Source: JAYWGN01 sp043778255 (lineage in GTDB: Bacteria > Bacteroidota > Bacteroidia > Chitinophagales > Chitinophagaceae). From it: 41,122 bases of DNA. The stretch spans positions 1 to 41,122 of the forward strand of contig JAYWGN010000021.1 of NCBI GenBank assembly GCA_043778255.1, written 5' to 3'. Position numbers and translations under genes: made by a program. Of the stretch, positions 8,962 to 17,156 are shown one piece after another. The notes under the pieces were generated by a model. The model saw only the letters and a program-made list of their open reading frames with translations. It was not told the origin of the DNA and ran no database searches. Positions within the stretch are counted from its first letter, which is position 1, and the number at the start of each line of letters is the position of its first letter.

Positions 8962-9140
8962 TATTTTAAATAAATGAAATCGATGTATTAAATAATAAAA
9001 TATTAATTGGCAACATCGCGTAGCATTTTTTTAACTAAAAAATTTCTTATTCTTTCAAACCCTTATTATCTCCATCAACCGCTCCAATACCAACTTAATA
9101 ACTGGTAATCTACTAATTTTTTAAGCGAAGCGAAAAAAAA

Positions 9141-10049
9141 CTAAGTAGTAGTTAATTGCTTAAATATGGTTTCTAAACTTTGGGTTTGAGATTGCAGGGT
9201 GGTAATATTGTAATTATGCTGCACAGCTATTTGTAGCAATTCTTTTTTTACTGTATCGGCATTGGTGCAAGTAAGTATATAAGTATTGGGCTGTGGGCTT
9301 GTTATAGTAGTTACGGTGGGTATGCTTTGCAGTATGCTGTACTCCACATGTTCCATAAATGCTACTGTTATTATTTGTTGTTGGTTAGTTGTATTTTGCA
9401 AATTTGCTAATTTATCATCAGCTACTATTTGCCCTTTGTTTATTATTATTACCCTGTCGCATATAGCTTCTACCTCTTGCAATATATGGCTGCTAAAGAG
9501 GATAGTTTTATCTTTACTTAGGGTTTTTATAACGTTACGTATTTCTATTATTTGGTTAGGGTCGAGGCCAGTAGTAGGTTCATCTAATATTAGTACTTGG
9601 GGGTTGTGTATAAGGGCAGCAGCAAGGCCTACACGTTGTTTGTAGCCTTTGCTGAGTTGTCCTATTTTTTTATTTGCCTCAAGTGTTAAACCAACTGTAG
9701 TTATTACCTTTTCTATAGCATCTTTACTATTGGTAAGTTGGTGTACATTGGCCACAAATTGTAAGTATTCTCTTACATACATATCCATATACAAAGGGTT
9801 TGCTTCGGGCAAATAGCCAATTTTTTGTTTGGTTGCAGTTTGGTTTTTATGTACTGCAATGTTACATACTTGGGCTGTGCCAGTAGTGGGTTGTAGGTAG
9901 CCTGTTATTATTTTCATGGTGGTTGATTTGCCAGCACCATTTGGGCCTAAAAAACCTACAATTTCACCTGGGTTAATGCTAAATGATATATTGTTTACAG
10001 CATATTGAGTGCCATACATTTTGCTTACATTTTGTACAGTTATAGACAT
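9141..10049 (-). CDS. gldA: ABC transporter ATP-binding protein, GldA-like
   Basis: ATPase subunit of an ABC transporter of the gliding-motility GldA type; in Flavobacterium GldA works with GldF and GldG, whose genes are not in this window. The protein starts MSITVQNVSKMYGT; I chose the ATG at 10049 rather than the longer frame start at 10070, because the family begins here and a -7-like TACCTTTA lies 4 nt upstream. Motifs are Walker A GPNGAGKST, Q-loop region GYLPEANPLYMDMYVREYL (typical of GldA), signature LSKGYKQR and Walker B VLILDEPTTGLDP. The 302-aa length fits the family. Non-gliding Bacteroidota also carry this gene, so motility cannot be inferred from it alone. Confidence 0.85.
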   Translation of the reverse strand: MSITVQNVSKMYGTQYAVNNISFSINPGEIVGFLGPNGAGKSTTMKIITGYLQPTTGTAQVCNIAVHKNQTATKQKIGYLPEANPLYMDMYVREYLQFVANVHQLTNSKDAIEKVITTVGLTLEANKKIGQLSKGYKQRVGLAAALIHNPQVLILDEPTTGLDPNQIIEIRNVIKTLSKDKTILFSSHILQEVEAICDRVIIINKGQIVADDKLANLQNTTNQQQIITVAFMEHVEYSILQSIPTVTTITSPQPNTYILTCTNADTVKKELLQIAVQHNYNITTLQSQTQSLETIFKQLTTT

Positions 10050-10099
10050 ACCGTAAAGGTATAATAACATTGTGGAATGTTGTATAGTACAAAAGCATT

Positions 10100-10200
10100 T
10101 AATTTAATTAACCTTACATGCCTACCTACCTGCCAAAATGTAGGAGTACAATAAGGCGAAGCCGCTATTGGACTATATTGTTTAACACTACCGTATAATT
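10100..10200 (+). repeat. Dispersed palindromic repeat, copy C (diverged)
   Basis: Shares GAGTACAATAAGGCGAAGCC and a tail close to ATTGGACTATATTGTTTA with copies A and B. The palindromic core is degraded (CCTACCTACCTGCC). It has the same orientation as the other copies and lies upstream of a plus-strand gene. Confidence 0.75.
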
Positions 10201-10274
10201 TAATTTTTTGTATGATTACAAACCTTTTGCAGTAGTAATGTATTGTTAGGTACAATGCATTTAACCATCCAATA

Positions 10275-10306
10275 TTTGGGTTAATTGGTTTACTTGTTTA
10301 TTTTTG
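10275..10306 (+). promoter_or_regulatory. Promoter of the J-domain gene
   Basis: A -33 TTTG (10275-10278), a 20-nt spacer and the -7 box TATTTTTG (10299-10306) match the Bacteroidota promoter pattern. The -7 box ends 4 nt before the ATG at 10311, so a leaderless transcript is predicted. Confidence 0.7.
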
Positions 10307-10310
10307 CAAA

Positions 10311-11438
10311 ATGCAAAATACCAATACATTGTTTGATACAGATAGCTTACTGGATAGTGAAAAATTAGCTGAAAAAAACAGCAAAGAAAACCCGCATAAT
10401 TTACCCCTAATTACAGGTACTAAAAAAAGTACCAAAGCCAACCCCGATACACCTTTGGATAAGGAATCAAAAAAATTTAATAAACTACTTGCCGATATAA
10501 AACAGCTAGAATTAGAATTAGAAAAAAGAGCTGCCGATGAGGCATTGGAGCAAAAAATGTATCAGGACGTTTGCTTACCCGAATTGGTAAAGTTAGCAGC
10601 AGCAAAATTAGACCTAGTAAGAAGACTAGACCATATATACGAAAGTAACAAATTTAAGAAACGAGAAACAGTAATGATTTGCGACTTTATTAGAGATTTT
10701 TTGGAGGATATAGCACAGCATAATGAGGAGTTGGTAACTATTATGAATAAGTATATGAACCTCTCCTTATCGCTATTAAGTAAGCGAGAAAAAGAAGGTG
10801 TAAAAGAAAGTATGCATGATGAGTTTGGTGCTGATTTTGACTTTGAAAACTTTATAAACAGCAATAATAAAGAAGACTACTTTGCCAAAATGAGTGAGCA
10901 AATGCATCAACAATATGCAGGCCAAAAAAAAGAAGAACAACTTAACAAAAAGTATAGTAATAACCTAACCACCACATCAATAACTGAACTGTACAAAAGC
11001 TTAGCCAAACAACTACACCCCGACCTTGAAACTGATACCACCCTTAAATTGATAAAAGAAAAACTAATGCAGGAGCTTGGTGCAGCTAGAGAAAATAAAG
11101 ATTTGATGCAAATGTTAGTAATACAAAATAAGGCCTTGCCTTACTTAAAAAACAAAAGTTCAATTATAGATATTGGCCTAGATAAGCTTAAAAACTTTAA
11201 TGCCATACTAGCACAAAAAAAAGCAGCTTTAAACAATCAAATAAAAATGTACTTTTTTACACAACAACGTAAAAGTGCACTATACAGAAACATAACCCCT
11301 GAATACTTTATAGAAAAACAAATAAAAGAAGATGCAGCAATGCTGAAAAAAACAACCAAAGATGTAAGAAATACAATTGCCAAAGTGTATAGTAAAGATG
11401 ATATGTTATGGGTAATAGAAAACTATTTGTACAATTAA
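10311..11438 (+). CDS. J-domain-containing protein
   Basis: 375 aa. The N-terminal half is charged and rich in Lys, Glu and Leu, likely coiled coil (about residues 60-90). Around residues 226-275 is a J-domain segment: LYKSLAKQLHPDLE with the diagnostic HPD tripeptide at 236-238, then KEKLMQELGAARENKDL. J-domains recruit DnaK-type Hsp70 and trigger its ATPase; this architecture matches stand-alone J-proteins with an internal domain, not the DnaJ chaperone itself (no G/F region or zinc finger). The client is unknown. It is a single gene with its own promoter; its stop overlaps that of convergent corA by 4 bp. Confidence 0.75.
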   Translation: MQNTNTLFDTDSLLDSEKLAEKNSKENPHNLPLITGTKKSTKANPDTPLDKESKKFNKLLADIKQLELELEKRAADEALEQKMYQDVCLPELVKLAAAKLDLVRRLDHIYESNKFKKRETVMICDFIRDFLEDIAQHNEELVTIMNKYMNLSLSLLSKREKEGVKESMHDEFGADFDFENFINSNNKEDYFAKMSEQMHQQYAGQKKEEQLNKKYSNNLTTTSITELYKSLAKQLHPDLETDTTLKLIKEKLMQELGAARENKDLMQMLVIQNKALPYLKNKSSIIDIGLDKLKNFNAILAQKKAALNNQIKMYFFTQQRKSALYRNITPEYFIEKQIKEDAAMLKKTTKDVRNTIAKVYSKDDMLWVIENYLYN

Positions 11439-12538
11439 AACCACCCTCTTTTTTTAAAAATATATATCATAACAATTGGTACTATTATCATTAATATTGA
11501 AGCTATTAAAAACCCCGAGTGGGCATCTATGTATTCAATGGCCTTAAAGTTCATACCAAATATACCGCCAATTACGGTAGTAGGTGCTAAAGTACAAGTT
11601 ACAATTGCCATTACCTTCATTGCTTCGTTTTGCTTTAGGTTTACGTTACTCATATACAAATCTTGCAGGCTCATTAGCATATCACGGTAGTTTTCGGCAA
11701 GGTCGTTAGCTTGTATTATATGGTCATATACATCTTTATAATATTTTTCTGTGTTATCGCATATTACATTGCTATCTGTTTTTAAAAACCCATTTATTAA
11801 TTCTCTTACAGGTGCAATAGTTCGTTTGAGTACTATTACTTCTTTGCGAAGCATATTAATTTTTGCTAGGGTTCTGTTGTTAGGGTTTCGGGCTATATCG
11901 TCTTCGAGGTGTTCTACTCTTTCTCCCAATTTTTCCATTACTATAAAGTAGTTATCCACTATCATATCAAGCATCATATAGCATAAGTAATCTGCTCCAT
12001 TTTGCCTTACTTTACTTCCGCTAAGTTTCAATTTTTCCCGTAAGGGATTAAATACGTCACGTTTGGCATCCTCCTGAAAGGAGAACACAAAATTTTGCCC
12101 AAGTACTATACTAATTTGTTCAGTTTCTACGGAGCTGTGCTGGTCATTAAAGTACAGCATATTAAGTACACAATATACTATGCCTTCTATTTCATCTGTT
12201 TTGGCACGTTGGTTTACACTTTGTATATCTTCGGCTATTAGGTAGTGTATTTTGTAATGGTCACATAATTTTTCTACATCGGTTTTTCTTATGCCATCTA
12301 CATTTATCCAACTTACTTTATTGGTTTGTAAGTAATGAAAACTGTCCTCTACCTTGCTAACTGGAGTTTCGTTAAGTTCGGTACTATTATAATCGTATAC
12401 AAATATTTTAGTGGGTATTTCTTCTACTCTATCGGGTATTATGGTAGGGTTTACTTTTAATATTTCTTTAGTTCTAAATATATTAAAGGGGTTAATGATG
12501 TATTCTAAATATTGCGATGTTTTTGACGTATTTGGCAT
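11435..12538 (-). CDS. corA: CorA-family magnesium/cobalt transporter
   Basis: Inner-membrane divalent cation channel. The 367-aa protein has a large N-terminal cytoplasmic domain, a long helix, and two C-terminal membrane segments (about residues 301-322 and 338-358). The pore signature is present as GMNF (IFGMNFKAIEY), and the C-terminus is basic (KKRGWF), as expected for the intracellular ring. The upstream TACTTTTA sequence, 3 nt from the ATG, resembles a -7 box. It is convergent with the J-domain gene, and the stops overlap. Mg2+ is the most common substrate, but the sequence does not fix the ion. Confidence 0.92.
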   Translation of the reverse strand: MPNTSKTSQYLEYIINPFNIFRTKEILKVNPTIIPDRVEEIPTKIFVYDYNSTELNETPVSKVEDSFHYLQTNKVSWINVDGIRKTDVEKLCDHYKIHYLIAEDIQSVNQRAKTDEIEGIVYCVLNMLYFNDQHSSVETEQISIVLGQNFVFSFQEDAKRDVFNPLREKLKLSGSKVRQNGADYLCYMMLDMIVDNYFIVMEKLGERVEHLEDDIARNPNNRTLAKINMLRKEVIVLKRTIAPVRELINGFLKTDSNVICDNTEKYYKDVYDHIIQANDLAENYRDMLMSLQDLYMSNVNLKQNEAMKVMAIVTCTLAPTTVIGGIFGMNFKAIEYIDAHSGFLIASILMIIVPIVMIYIFKKRGWF

Positions 12539-12555
12539 TTATAAAAGTAAGTGTT

Positions 12556-12615
12556 TTATTCCAATATTTTTTTAAGGTGTTCAATATCGTTGAGGTCGTT
12601 ACTTATTATGCCCAT
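12556..12615 (-). pseudogene. 19-codon remnant, probably of a coupled nucleotidyltransferase-like gene
   Basis: An ATG that overlaps the stop of the 62-aa gene (TAATG) opens a 19-codon frame, MGIISNDLNDIEHLKKILE. The ending NDLNDIEHLKKIL resembles the C-terminus of small nucleotidyltransferases (D-L-x-D-x-x-x-L-x-x-I/L pattern). I infer an internal deletion that joined the start of a translationally coupled gene to its last codons. It could instead be a short unrelated frame. Confidence 0.35.
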
Positions 12616-12803
12616 TAATTTCTTTTTCGGGTAGTAAATTTTGTTTTGTCCATAGGTTGTAACCACCATTTGGGTTGTTGGTAGGCATACTCCGTCATTA
12701 GTACACTTGCATCCATTCGCTCTTCGGGTGTTTTGGTTATCCAGTAAGTGCTACTGAGTGGTTTGTTTTTCTGTAAGCCTTTGTAGGTAAGTTGTTTAAG
12801 CAT
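12615..12803 (-). CDS. Small hypothetical protein in the TA operon
   Basis: 62 aa, basic and Trp/Tyr-rich: KGLQKNKPLSSTYWITKTPEERMDA near the start and PKWWLQPMDKTKF near the end. The pattern K-T-P-E-E-R followed by D-K-T-x-F resembles short Bacteroidota proteins that are encoded directly upstream of nucleotidyltransferase genes. That is recollection, not a search. Its ATG follows the PIN gene stop with no gap, and its stop overlaps the remnant frame, so it is cotranscribed with the toxin-antitoxin pair. The function is unknown. Confidence 0.6.
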   Translation of the reverse strand: MLKQLTYKGLQKNKPLSSTYWITKTPEERMDASVLMTEYAYQQPKWWLQPMDKTKFTTRKRN

Positions 12804-13226
12804 TTATATTTTTTTTAAAAAATCTTTGGCGGTAAGTACAGGTAGTATGGTGGAGGAAAGCCTCTTTGAAAACATTACATCATTAGTTACAAAATAATCT
12901 AATTTATTAGTTACGGCTATTTGGTACAGTATGGAATCCTCTACATCATCCATATTGGTATGTATAGCTTTTTTAAATATTATATTGGTACAAGGCAATA
13001 TGATAAACAAAGTATTTATTGCTTTAAATAAGGATTGCCTTTGGGGCTTACTAAATTTTTTTTTAAGTATATAATCAGTTGTTGTAAGTACACTTTCTGC
13101 TAAGTAACCAACAATAATTTCTGTTTCTATAAGTTCAAATATTTTGAACGAATCTTTATGCTCATTACGGTTATTATCAAATATGTCCAATATTATATTA
13201 GTATCAATAAAGAGGTTAATAGCCAT
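12804..13226 (-). CDS. PIN-domain toxin (VapC-like ribonuclease)
   Basis: 140 aa. The PIN fold is shown by the N-terminal LFIDTNIILDIF (first catalytic Asp8), the acidic cluster MDDVEDSILYQIA in the middle, and DYFVTNDVMF near the C-terminus. These carry the acidic residues that bind Mg2+/Mn2+ for RNA cleavage. It overlaps the upstream antitoxin gene by 11 bp, the typical antitoxin-first order of type II systems. The reading frame is intact, so the toxin is probably functional. The RNA target cannot be read from sequence. Confidence 0.88.
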   Translation of the reverse strand: MAINLFIDTNIILDIFDNNRNEHKDSFKIFELIETEIIVGYLAESVLTTTDYILKKKFSKPQRQSLFKAINTLFIILPCTNIIFKKAIHTNMDDVEDSILYQIAVTNKLDYFVTNDVMFSKRLSSTILPVLTAKDFLKKI

Positions 13227-13467
13227 ACTTACGGGTTAAGTGTTCGTCTTTAATTTGTTTAATTTTTTCGTCGGTTAAATGACCTGTAAGTGTACCACCC
13301 CACTGCTCTACAAAACTCTTTTTTTTAGGGCTTTTTTCCATAGTAGCTATTTCTCTATTTAGCAATTCTTCTACCAGTTTTGATACTGATGTTTTACGTT
13401 TAGCAGCATAGTTTTTGCTTTTTGCAACTACCTCTTCGCTTATGGTAAGGTTTAGTTTTACAGTCAT
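13216..13467 (-). CDS. Antitoxin, ribbon-helix-helix, DUF6364-like
   Basis: 83 aa. The start MTVKLNLTISEEVVAKSKNY followed by AKRKTSVSKLVEELL is a short beta strand plus two helices, the ribbon-helix-helix DNA-binding pattern of DUF6364-type antitoxins. The charged C-terminal tail would bind and block the PIN toxin. It is the first gene of the operon. A palindrome 23 bp upstream (13490-13499) is a plausible autoregulatory operator. Confidence 0.85.
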   Translation of the reverse strand: MTVKLNLTISEEVVAKSKNYAAKRKTSVSKLVEELLNREIATMEKSPKKKSFVEQWGGTLTGHLTDEKIKQIKDEHLTRKYGY

Positions 13468-13489
13468 GTCAAATTATTTGTATTATAAA

Positions 13490-13499
13490 TATACGTATA
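13490..13499. promoter_or_regulatory. Palindromic operator candidate of the TA operon
   Basis: TATACGTATA is a perfect 10-bp palindrome, extendable with one gap to AAA/TTT on both sides. It lies between the antitoxin start and uvrB's 3' end, where a ribbon-helix-helix repressor would bind. Confidence 0.45.
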
Positions 13500-13521
13500 G
13501 TTTTTAAATTAGGCGTATAAT

Positions 13522-15555
13522 TTATTTTCGCATTTCTTCTAGCTCTTTTTGCAGGGTAAACATTTGGTCTCGTAGCTTAGCAGCCTCCATAAAGTCGAGG
13601 TCTCTTGCCGCTTTTTCCATAAGCTTTTTAGTAATTTGCAGTTGCTTTTCTACTAATGGTATAGTGCGGTATTCGGCCTGTTCCTCCGCTGCCATTATAA
13701 GCCCTTCGCTTTGTACAGCATATTGGCTGCTAGCATCGTAGCCCTTTATATCCAACACAGCCGATTGGGCAAATACCTCCTCTCTGTTTTTTACAATTGT
13801 AGTTGGTGTTATATTATGCTTTGTATTATAAGCTATTTGTATTTCTCGGCGTCGGGTGGTTTCGTCTATAGTTTTTTGCATACTTTCAGTAATGCTATCG
13901 CCATAAAATATTACTATACCATTTACATTACGGGCTGCCCTACCTGCTGTTTGGGTAAGGCTTTTTTCGTTACGCAAAAAGCCCTCTTTATCTGCATCCA
14001 GTATAGCTACAAGGGTTACTTCGGGCAGGTCCAAACCTTCTCTCAGTAGGTTTACACCCACTAATACATCAAATACGCCAAGCCTAAGGTCTCTTAGTAT
14101 TTCTATACGTTCCAGTGTATCTACATCGCTATGTACGTACCTACTTTTAATGTTTATTCTACCCAAATATTTGTCCATTTCCTCCGCCATACGTTTGGTA
14201 AGTGTAGTTACTAGTACTCTGCCTCCGCCTTTTACATTTTTATCTATTTCCTCTAGCAGGTCATCTATTTGGTTTACACTTGGCCGTACTTGTATGGGTG
14301 GGTCAAGCAGGCCGGTAGGCCTTACTACTTGCTCTACTATTATGCCATCGCTTTGTTGCAACTCATACTCAGCAGGTGTGGCACTTACATATATGGTTTG
14401 CCCTAGCATACTTTCAAATTCGTGGAAGTTGAGTGGTCTATTATCCAATGCACTCGGTAGCCTAAAGCCATATTCTACCAAGTTCATTTTGCGGCTTCTG
14501 TCGCCACCGTACATACCACTTACTTGGGGTACAGTTTGGTGGCTTTCGTCTATTATAGTTATATAATCTTTAGGAAAGTAATCGAGCAAACAAAACGGCC
14601 TAGTACCTGGCTTACGCCTATCAAAAAATCTACTGTAATTCTCCACACCATTGCAGTAACCAAGTTCTCGTATCATTTCAAGGTCGTACTCCACTCGTTC
14701 TTTTATACGTTGGGCTTCTATAAACCGTTGGGTTTGTTTGTAGTACTCCACTTGTGCCATCATTTCATCTTGTATTTCGTATAGTACTTGCTGCATCATA
14801 TCCTTAGGTGCTAAGTATAAGTTTGCAGGAAATATGGCAGCATTCTCTAACTGTGCTATCCGTTTATTATTACCAACGTCAATGGTTTCTATATTTTCTA
14901 TTTCATCGCCAAAAAATGTAACACGGTACCCCCAATCTACATAAGGCAAATTAATATCAACGGTATCGCCTTTTACCCTAAAGTTACCACGGTTAAAGTC
15001 GCCCTGGCTACGGCTGTATAAGGCATTTACCAAATTATGTAAAAACCCCTGCCTACTAATAGTTTGGTTTTTAGCTATACGAATAATCCCATTTTCAAAC
15101 TCGGTAGGGTTACCCATACCATATATACAACTTACACTAGCCACTATTATAAGGTCTCTACGGCCACTTAGCAATTCGGCGGTGGCTTGTAGCCTAAGCT
15201 TATCCAGCTCTTCATTTATACTCAGGTCTTTTTCTATATAAGTGCCACTGGTGGGTATGTAGGCTTCGGGTTGGTAGTAGTCATAGTAACTTACAAAATA
15301 CCCAACCCCGTTATCGGGAAAAAAATGCTTGAACTCTCCGTATAGCTGTGCCACAAGGGTTTTGTTGTGGGTAAGTACCAATGTGGGTCGTTGTACTTGT
15401 TGTATTACATTGGCTATGGTAAATGTTTTGCCACTGCCCGTTACACCCAGCAGGGTTTGGTGTTTGTCGCCATTGTTAAGCCCCTGCACCAATTGCTCTA
15501 TAGCATTTGGTTGGTCGCCAGCAGGCTGGTATTCACTTTGTAAGTTAAATGGCAT
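13522..15555 (-). CDS. uvrB: UvrABC excinuclease subunit B
   Basis: Damage-verifying helicase-like subunit of nucleotide excision repair; it is loaded by UvrA and recruits UvrC. The 677-aa length is normal. Motifs include Walker A GVTGSGKT, the damage-probing hairpin YYDYYQPEAYIPTSGTYIEK, the DESH box (IIDESHQTVPQ), motif VI QTAGRAARN, and the C-terminal UVR domain DLDFMEAAKLRDQM that binds UvrC. A TAACTTTG -7 box sits 4 nt before the ATG. No defect was seen. uvrA and uvrC are not in the window. Confidence 0.98.
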   Translation of the reverse strand: MPFNLQSEYQPAGDQPNAIEQLVQGLNNGDKHQTLLGVTGSGKTFTIANVIQQVQRPTLVLTHNKTLVAQLYGEFKHFFPDNGVGYFVSYYDYYQPEAYIPTSGTYIEKDLSINEELDKLRLQATAELLSGRRDLIIVASVSCIYGMGNPTEFENGIIRIAKNQTISRQGFLHNLVNALYSRSQGDFNRGNFRVKGDTVDINLPYVDWGYRVTFFGDEIENIETIDVGNNKRIAQLENAAIFPANLYLAPKDMMQQVLYEIQDEMMAQVEYYKQTQRFIEAQRIKERVEYDLEMIRELGYCNGVENYSRFFDRRKPGTRPFCLLDYFPKDYITIIDESHQTVPQVSGMYGGDRSRKMNLVEYGFRLPSALDNRPLNFHEFESMLGQTIYVSATPAEYELQQSDGIIVEQVVRPTGLLDPPIQVRPSVNQIDDLLEEIDKNVKGGGRVLVTTLTKRMAEEMDKYLGRINIKSRYVHSDVDTLERIEILRDLRLGVFDVLVGVNLLREGLDLPEVTLVAILDADKEGFLRNEKSLTQTAGRAARNVNGIVIFYGDSITESMQKTIDETTRRREIQIAYNTKHNITPTTIVKNREEVFAQSAVLDIKGYDASSQYAVQSEGLIMAAEEQAEYRTIPLVEKQLQITKKLMEKAARDLDFMEAAKLRDQMFTLQKELEEMRK

Positions 15556-15559
15556 AGTG

Positions 15560-15567
15560 CAAAGTTA
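15560..15567 (-). promoter_or_regulatory. -7 promoter element of uvrB
   Basis: On the minus strand TAACTTTG, a perfect TAnnTTTG match, is followed by CACT and the uvrB ATG. This predicts a leaderless or nearly leaderless mRNA. No SOS box was recognised. Confidence 0.65.
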
Positions 15568-16056
15568 CCATTGCTTTATAATATGTTGTGTAATTGTTTA
15601 GCTAATAATTTTACTCCCATTAATCAATTTAGTTACGTACCCATTACTAGTTTAGTAAGCAATCATTTTATAATTGTATGTGGGTGTACCAACTAAAGTT
15701 TTGGGGCTGTAAGCAGTTGTAGCATTGTGCAGCATTTGTTACCGCTTTTTGCTATTACTCCTCCCCGCCTGTTGCCTTGGGGTAAAGTACGCCTTGTTGT
15801 TTAGTTTATTGCTCATAATCTTTTGCGGGTTGCGGGGTAACCGCTTCAATCGGTCAGCCCATGGGCTTTTGGTACATTTTGCAACTATTGTAGTTTTTGT
15901 TATTTGTTGGAGGGCTTCGCCACTCCAACAAAGGGTAGGTAAGTATAAACATTTAGCCTTGAAAAGACAAGAAAAAAACAGTATAAAAGTATTTTGTAAA
16001 CTGCATTATATTTTTAAAAAAGCACAAATTTGTGTAACTTCATTACTTAATATTTT
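15568..16056. other. Gene-free gap with GC-richer island and hairpins
   Basis: About 490 bp between uvrB and the esterase. The part at about 15765-15930 is clearly richer in G and C than its surroundings. It holds a perfect 12-bp palindrome AGCCCATGGGCT (15856-15867) and a strong hairpin at 15906-15929. An open frame at 15725-16060 is Cys/Leu-rich and looks like translated repeat, not a gene. Confidence 0.55.
15906..15929. repeat. REP-like hairpin
   Basis: GTTGGAG/CTCCAAC outer stem around GGCTTCGCC, with one bulged A. The GGC-TTC-GCC core recurs in the hairpin at 18652-18668 and, as GGCGAAGCC, in the dispersed repeats. Confidence 0.6.
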
Positions 16057-16986
16057 ATGAAATTAATAGGTTTAATACTCCAAATTTTTTTTGCTTTGCA
16101 ACAAACTAATGCACAACTGCCCACTGTTACTAAAGGCAGTATAGTAAGGCATACCCAATTTGCCTCGGCGTATGTGCCTCCACGCAATGTGGATGTATGG
16201 CTACCTCCCAACTACAGCCCTGCTACTAAGTACGCCGTGTTGTATATGAGCGATGGGCAAATGCTGTACGATACCGCCACTACATGGAACCACCAAGCTT
16301 GGAATATGGCGGAGGCTGTAATGGAGCTACAAGCAACTTACCCCATAAAAAATGTAATAATAGTAGGCGTATGGAATGGTGGTAGTGATAGGCATAGGGA
16401 GTATTTCCCCCAAGCAGTATATGAGCTATTAACCAAAGCTGAGCAAGATACTATAACCACACAGCTTATAAGCAAAGGCCGAACAACTACAGCATTTAAA
16501 CCCAACTCCAATAACTACCTTAAGTTTATGGTAACCGAACTTAAACCATTTATAGACAAAACTTATAGTACCCTGCCCAATGCAGCTAACACCTATATAA
16601 TGGGCAGCAGTATGGGTGGGCTTATAGCAATGTATGCTATATGCCAATACCCCAAAGTGTTTGGTGGTGCAGCTTGTATGAGTACCCATTGGCCTGGCAT
16701 ATTTCAAACCACACATAACCCTATACCCAATGCTATGTTGCTTTACTTACAAAGGCATTTGCCCAACCCTAAAAACCATAAGCTATACTTTGACTGTGGC
16801 GACCAAACCTTGGATAGCCTGTACCCACCTATACAACACCGTGTAGATGCGGTAATGCAAGCAAAAGCATTTACCCATAATAACTGGTTAACTAACTATG
16901 TAGTTGGTGCCAACCACTCCGAAAAAGCCTGGGCAAGTAGGGTGCATATTCCCTTATTGTTTTTATTAAAACTGAATAAAATTTAA
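16057..16986 (+). CDS. Secreted alpha/beta-hydrolase, putative esterase family
   Basis: 309 aa with an N-terminal signal peptide (about residues 1-19, ending TNAQ). The fold belongs to the esterase D/IroE/Fes-like family: NVDVWLPPNY, LYMSDGQMLYD, then the nucleophile elbow GSSMGG with Ser185. The likely acid is Asp246 or Asp249 (YFDCGDQTLD) and the base His287 (GANHSEKAW). Members hydrolyse carbohydrate or siderophore esters; no siderophore or polysaccharide genes lie next to it, so the substrate is open. It is a single gene followed by a shared terminator. Confidence 0.85.
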   Translation: MKLIGLILQIFFALQQTNAQLPTVTKGSIVRHTQFASAYVPPRNVDVWLPPNYSPATKYAVLYMSDGQMLYDTATTWNHQAWNMAEAVMELQATYPIKNVIIVGVWNGGSDRHREYFPQAVYELLTKAEQDTITTQLISKGRTTTAFKPNSNNYLKFMVTELKPFIDKTYSTLPNAANTYIMGSSMGGLIAMYAICQYPKVFGGAACMSTHWPGIFQTTHNPIPNAMLLYLQRHLPNPKNHKLYFDCGDQTLDSLYPPIQHRVDAVMQAKAFTHNNWLTNYVVGANHSEKAWASRVHIPLLFLLKLNKI

Positions 16987-17101
16987 TACTTATAGTCTAC
17001 TAAAAAGTACAGCCGTATAATTTTTTTTTAAACATTAAGGGTTTTGTAAAGGGGTTCAAATATGTAACATAACCCAACAATTAATTACAGTATAAAATAA
17101 T

Positions 17102-17130
17102 AAAACCTTTGCCACAAAAGCAAAGGTTTT
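17102..17130. terminator. Bidirectional terminator
   Basis: Perfect 10-bp stem AAAACCTTTG/CAAAGGTTTT (17102-17111 and 17121-17130) with T-rich tails on both strands. It lies between the convergent esterase and M20 dipeptidase genes and can serve both. Confidence 0.85.
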
Positions 17131-17156
17131 ATTATTAAATTATTTACTTACACTAA

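Noticed and set aside
13216..13467. Treating the antitoxin-PIN pair as novel
   Set aside because: The ribbon-helix-helix plus PIN layout with overlapping genes is a standard type II toxin-antitoxin system.
15725..16060. 111-aa plus-strand ORF before the esterase gene
   Set aside because: Cys/Leu-rich and basic sequence lying over palindromes and a GC-richer island; no signal, domain or promoter. It looks like translated repeat DNA.
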